From Spirochaetes bacterium RBG_16_67_19 (GTDB taxonomy: Bacteria; Spirochaetota; Spirochaetia; SZUA-6; DRHE01), in NCBI GenBank assembly GCA_001829505.1, contig MIBK01000055.1, forward strand, positions 4,657 through 11,510: a stretch of DNA of 6,854 nucleotides, read 5' to 3'. The notes under the pieces were generated by a model. That model was not told where the DNA came from. It searched no databases and saw only the letters and a program-made list of their open reading frames with translations. Of this stretch, positions 5,827 through 6,854 are shown in pieces. Position numbers and translations under genes: made by a program. Every line of letters begins with the position of its first letter. The first letter of the stretch is position 1.

Positions 5827-6519
5827 ATGAACTTGGACACCTTGCGACGCGCTCTGCCTGCCCTGCTTCTCCTTTTGCTTTGCACGCCCGCCCTGCCGGC
5901 GCAGGAAATCCTCACCGCGGAGAGCTTTTTCGACGAGGTTTCGGAGCGTTACGGGAAGCTGCAGGACTATTCGGCACGGGTCAGCATCACCAAGGGCCAG
6001 GAAGTGATGAAGGGCCGTCTGTCCTACAAGACCCCCAACATGCTGCGCATCGACTTCACCGATCCGGCCGAGCAGGTGCTGGTCAGCGACGGGGAGGAGC
6101 TCACCGTCTACATCCCGCGCTACGAGGTGATCCTGCTGCAGAAGCTCAAGCGGCGCAGCCAGGCCGCGCTGGCCAACCTGGTCTCGGCCCAGGGGCTCAC
6201 CCTGCTGAAGAAGAGCTATTCGGTGGCCTACCTGATCGGCCAGGACTGGGTGCCCCTGGAGGAAGGCTCGCGGGAGATGGTGAAGAAGCTGCGCCTGTCC
6301 AGCCGCTCCACCTCCGAGGGTTTCCGCCAGGTGGTGATCGCGGTGGGCAGGAACGGGATGATCCGGCGGATCACCGGGGTGACCCTGAACTACGAGGAGT
6401 TTGTGATGGATCTGAGCGACGTGGTCGTGAACCAGAACATACCGGACACCCGTTTCAAATACGACGCGCCGGCCTACGCCAACGTGTATCAAAATTTTCT
6501 GTTCGACGCGGAAGAGTAG
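5827..6519 (+). CDS. lolA: LolA-family outer membrane lipoprotein carrier
   Basis: A 230-residue secreted protein. The N-terminus is a signal peptide: a short charged region (LRRAL, 6-10), a leucine core (12-18), and a probable signal peptidase I site after LPA at position 25. Cys19 is not in a lipobox (the residue before it is Leu), so the protein is probably soluble in the periplasm. The mature part has the LolA pattern GRLSYKTPNMLRIDF (63-77), PAEQVLVSDGEELTVYIP (80-97), and a C-terminal block with NYEEFVMDLSDVVVN (188-202). LolA proteins shuttle lipoproteins released by the LolCDE transporter across the periplasm to the outer membrane; no LolB or LolCDE is in the window. The C-terminus (ANVYQNFLF, 218-226) is, from memory, reminiscent of spirochaete LolA-like proteins. 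The gene starts 29 bases after the TPR gene and ends 5 bases before the RodZ-like gene, so it is probably translated from a shared mRNA with the latter. Confidence 0.85.
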   Translation: MNLDTLRRALPALLLLLLCTPALPAQEILTAESFFDEVSERYGKLQDYSARVSITKGQEVMKGRLSYKTPNMLRIDFTDPAEQVLVSDGEELTVYIPRYEVILLQKLKRRSQAALANLVSAQGLTLLKKSYSVAYLIGQDWVPLEEGSREMVKKLRLSSRSTSEGFRQVVIAVGRNGMIRRITGVTLNYEEFVMDLSDVVVNQNIPDTRFKYDAPAYANVYQNFLFDAEE

Positions 6520-6522
6520 GAG
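6518..6522 (+). promoter_or_regulatory. Ribosome binding site of the RodZ-like gene, unusually close
   Basis: AGGAG overlaps the lolA stop codon (TAG at 6517-6519) and lies only 2 bases before the ATG at 6525, shorter than the usual 5-9. Initiation probably relies on ribosomes finishing lolA. Confidence 0.5.
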
Positions 6523-6524
6523 CC

Positions 6525-6854
6525 ATGGAGTCACTGGGACGCAAGCTGCGCGAGGCCCGCGAGAAGCACAACTACAACCTGGAGCAGATCGCTCGGGACA
6601 CCAACATCTCCAAGAGCTACCTGGAGGCTTTGGAGGAGGAGAACTTCGGGGTCATCCCGGGGGACACCTACGTGCTGGGCTTCCTGCGCAACTACGGCGA
6701 GTACCTGGGCCTGAATCCCGAGGAGCTGGTCGGGCTGTACCGCAACCTGCGCATCCAGGAGCAGCCCATGCCCATGAGCGAGCTGCTGCAGGGCCGCCCC
6801 CGGGGGCGCCCGCGCTCGCGGCTGCTGGTCCTGATCCTGGCGCTCGCCGTGGTG
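6525..6854 (+). CDS. rodZ: RodZ-like HTH/transmembrane protein (3' end missing)
   Basis: The frame is open to the window end; 110 codons are present. Residues about 4-72 form a RodZ-type helix-turn-helix: LGRKLREAREKHNYNLEQIA, then ISKSYLEALEEENFGVIP (28-45) and a Y49-L51 region followed by FLRNYGEYLGLNPEELV (53-69). A basic linker RPRGRPRSR (91-99) precedes the start of a hydrophobic helix (LLVLILALAVV, 100-110), giving a cytoplasmic HTH with a single membrane crossing. RodZ anchors MreB filaments and supports cell shape in many bacteria through this HTH domain; whether it does so here is inferred. The block IQEQPMPMSELL (77-88) resembles spirochaete homologues as I recall them. The gene starts 5 bases after lolA, implying translational coupling. 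A membrane-bound transcription regulator is the main alternative, since HTH_25 proteins are often annotated that way. Confidence 0.8.
   Translation, partial: MESLGRKLREAREKHNYNLEQIARDTNISKSYLEALEEENFGVIPGDTYVLGFLRNYGEYLGLNPEELVGLYRNLRIQEQPMPMSELLQGRPRGRPRSRLLVLILALAVV

Noticed and set aside
5822..5830. Two-codon frame ATG-GGA-TGA overlapping the lolA start
   Set aside because: Too short to carry information, and the SD lies only 2 bases from its ATG but 7 from the lolA ATG.
5827..5901. LolA as a lipoprotein through Cys19
   Set aside because: The residues before Cys19 are Leu-Leu-Leu, with no Gly, Ala or Ser at the -1 position; a signal peptidase I site after LPA is the better reading.

Overview
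This is a gene-dense, GC-rich bacterial window with seven protein-coding genes, two of them cut by the window edges. No gap between genes exceeds about 62 bases. There are no RNA genes, mobile elements or CRISPR arrays that I can see. The best guess for the host is a high-GC member of the Spirochaetota (moderate to low confidence). Three things suggest this: an archaeal/spirochaete-type UMP kinase instead of the usual bacterial PyrH; a LolA-type periplasmic carrier directly followed by a RodZ-like HTH/membrane protein; and, from memory, spirochaete-like wording in that RodZ protein (IQEQPMPMSELL) and in the LolA C-terminus (ANVYQNFLF). LolA also implies a cell with two membranes.

Layout: (1) 2-763 (+), the 3' part of a radical SAM protein of the PflX/COG1313 family. 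(2) 767-1471 (-), UMP kinase, converging on the first gene with 3 bases between stop codons. (3) 1472-1533, a compact divergent promoter in which two -10 boxes point outward from one palindromic -35 hexamer. (4) 1534-2484 (+), a short SerA-type D-3-phosphoglycerate dehydrogenase without an ACT domain. (5) 2542-3306 (+), an uncharacterised protein ending in a UvrB/UvrC (UVR) motif. (6) 3350-5797 (+), a large cytoplasmic TPR protein with an N-terminal LamG-like beta-sandwich and a C-terminal eight-cysteine finger spaced like a FYVE domain. (7) 5827-6519 (+), LolA. (8) 6525 to the window end (+), the RodZ-like protein, cut as its membrane helix begins.

The metabolic genes (UMP kinase, phosphoglycerate dehydrogenase) are unlinked in pathway but share a promoter region. 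LolA and RodZ form a tightly coupled envelope/cell-shape pair that may be read through from the TPR gene. A recurrent regulatory theme is a TATAAT-like hexamer placed 5-7 bases before the start codon, with no Shine-Dalgarno sequence, at the UMP kinase, serA and TPR genes. This predicts leaderless mRNAs. The UVR gene, lolA and rodZ instead have recognisable ribosome binding sites. The least explained items are the TPR/FYVE-like fusion protein, the UVR-tailed protein, and an 18-bp perfect palindrome just before lolA.
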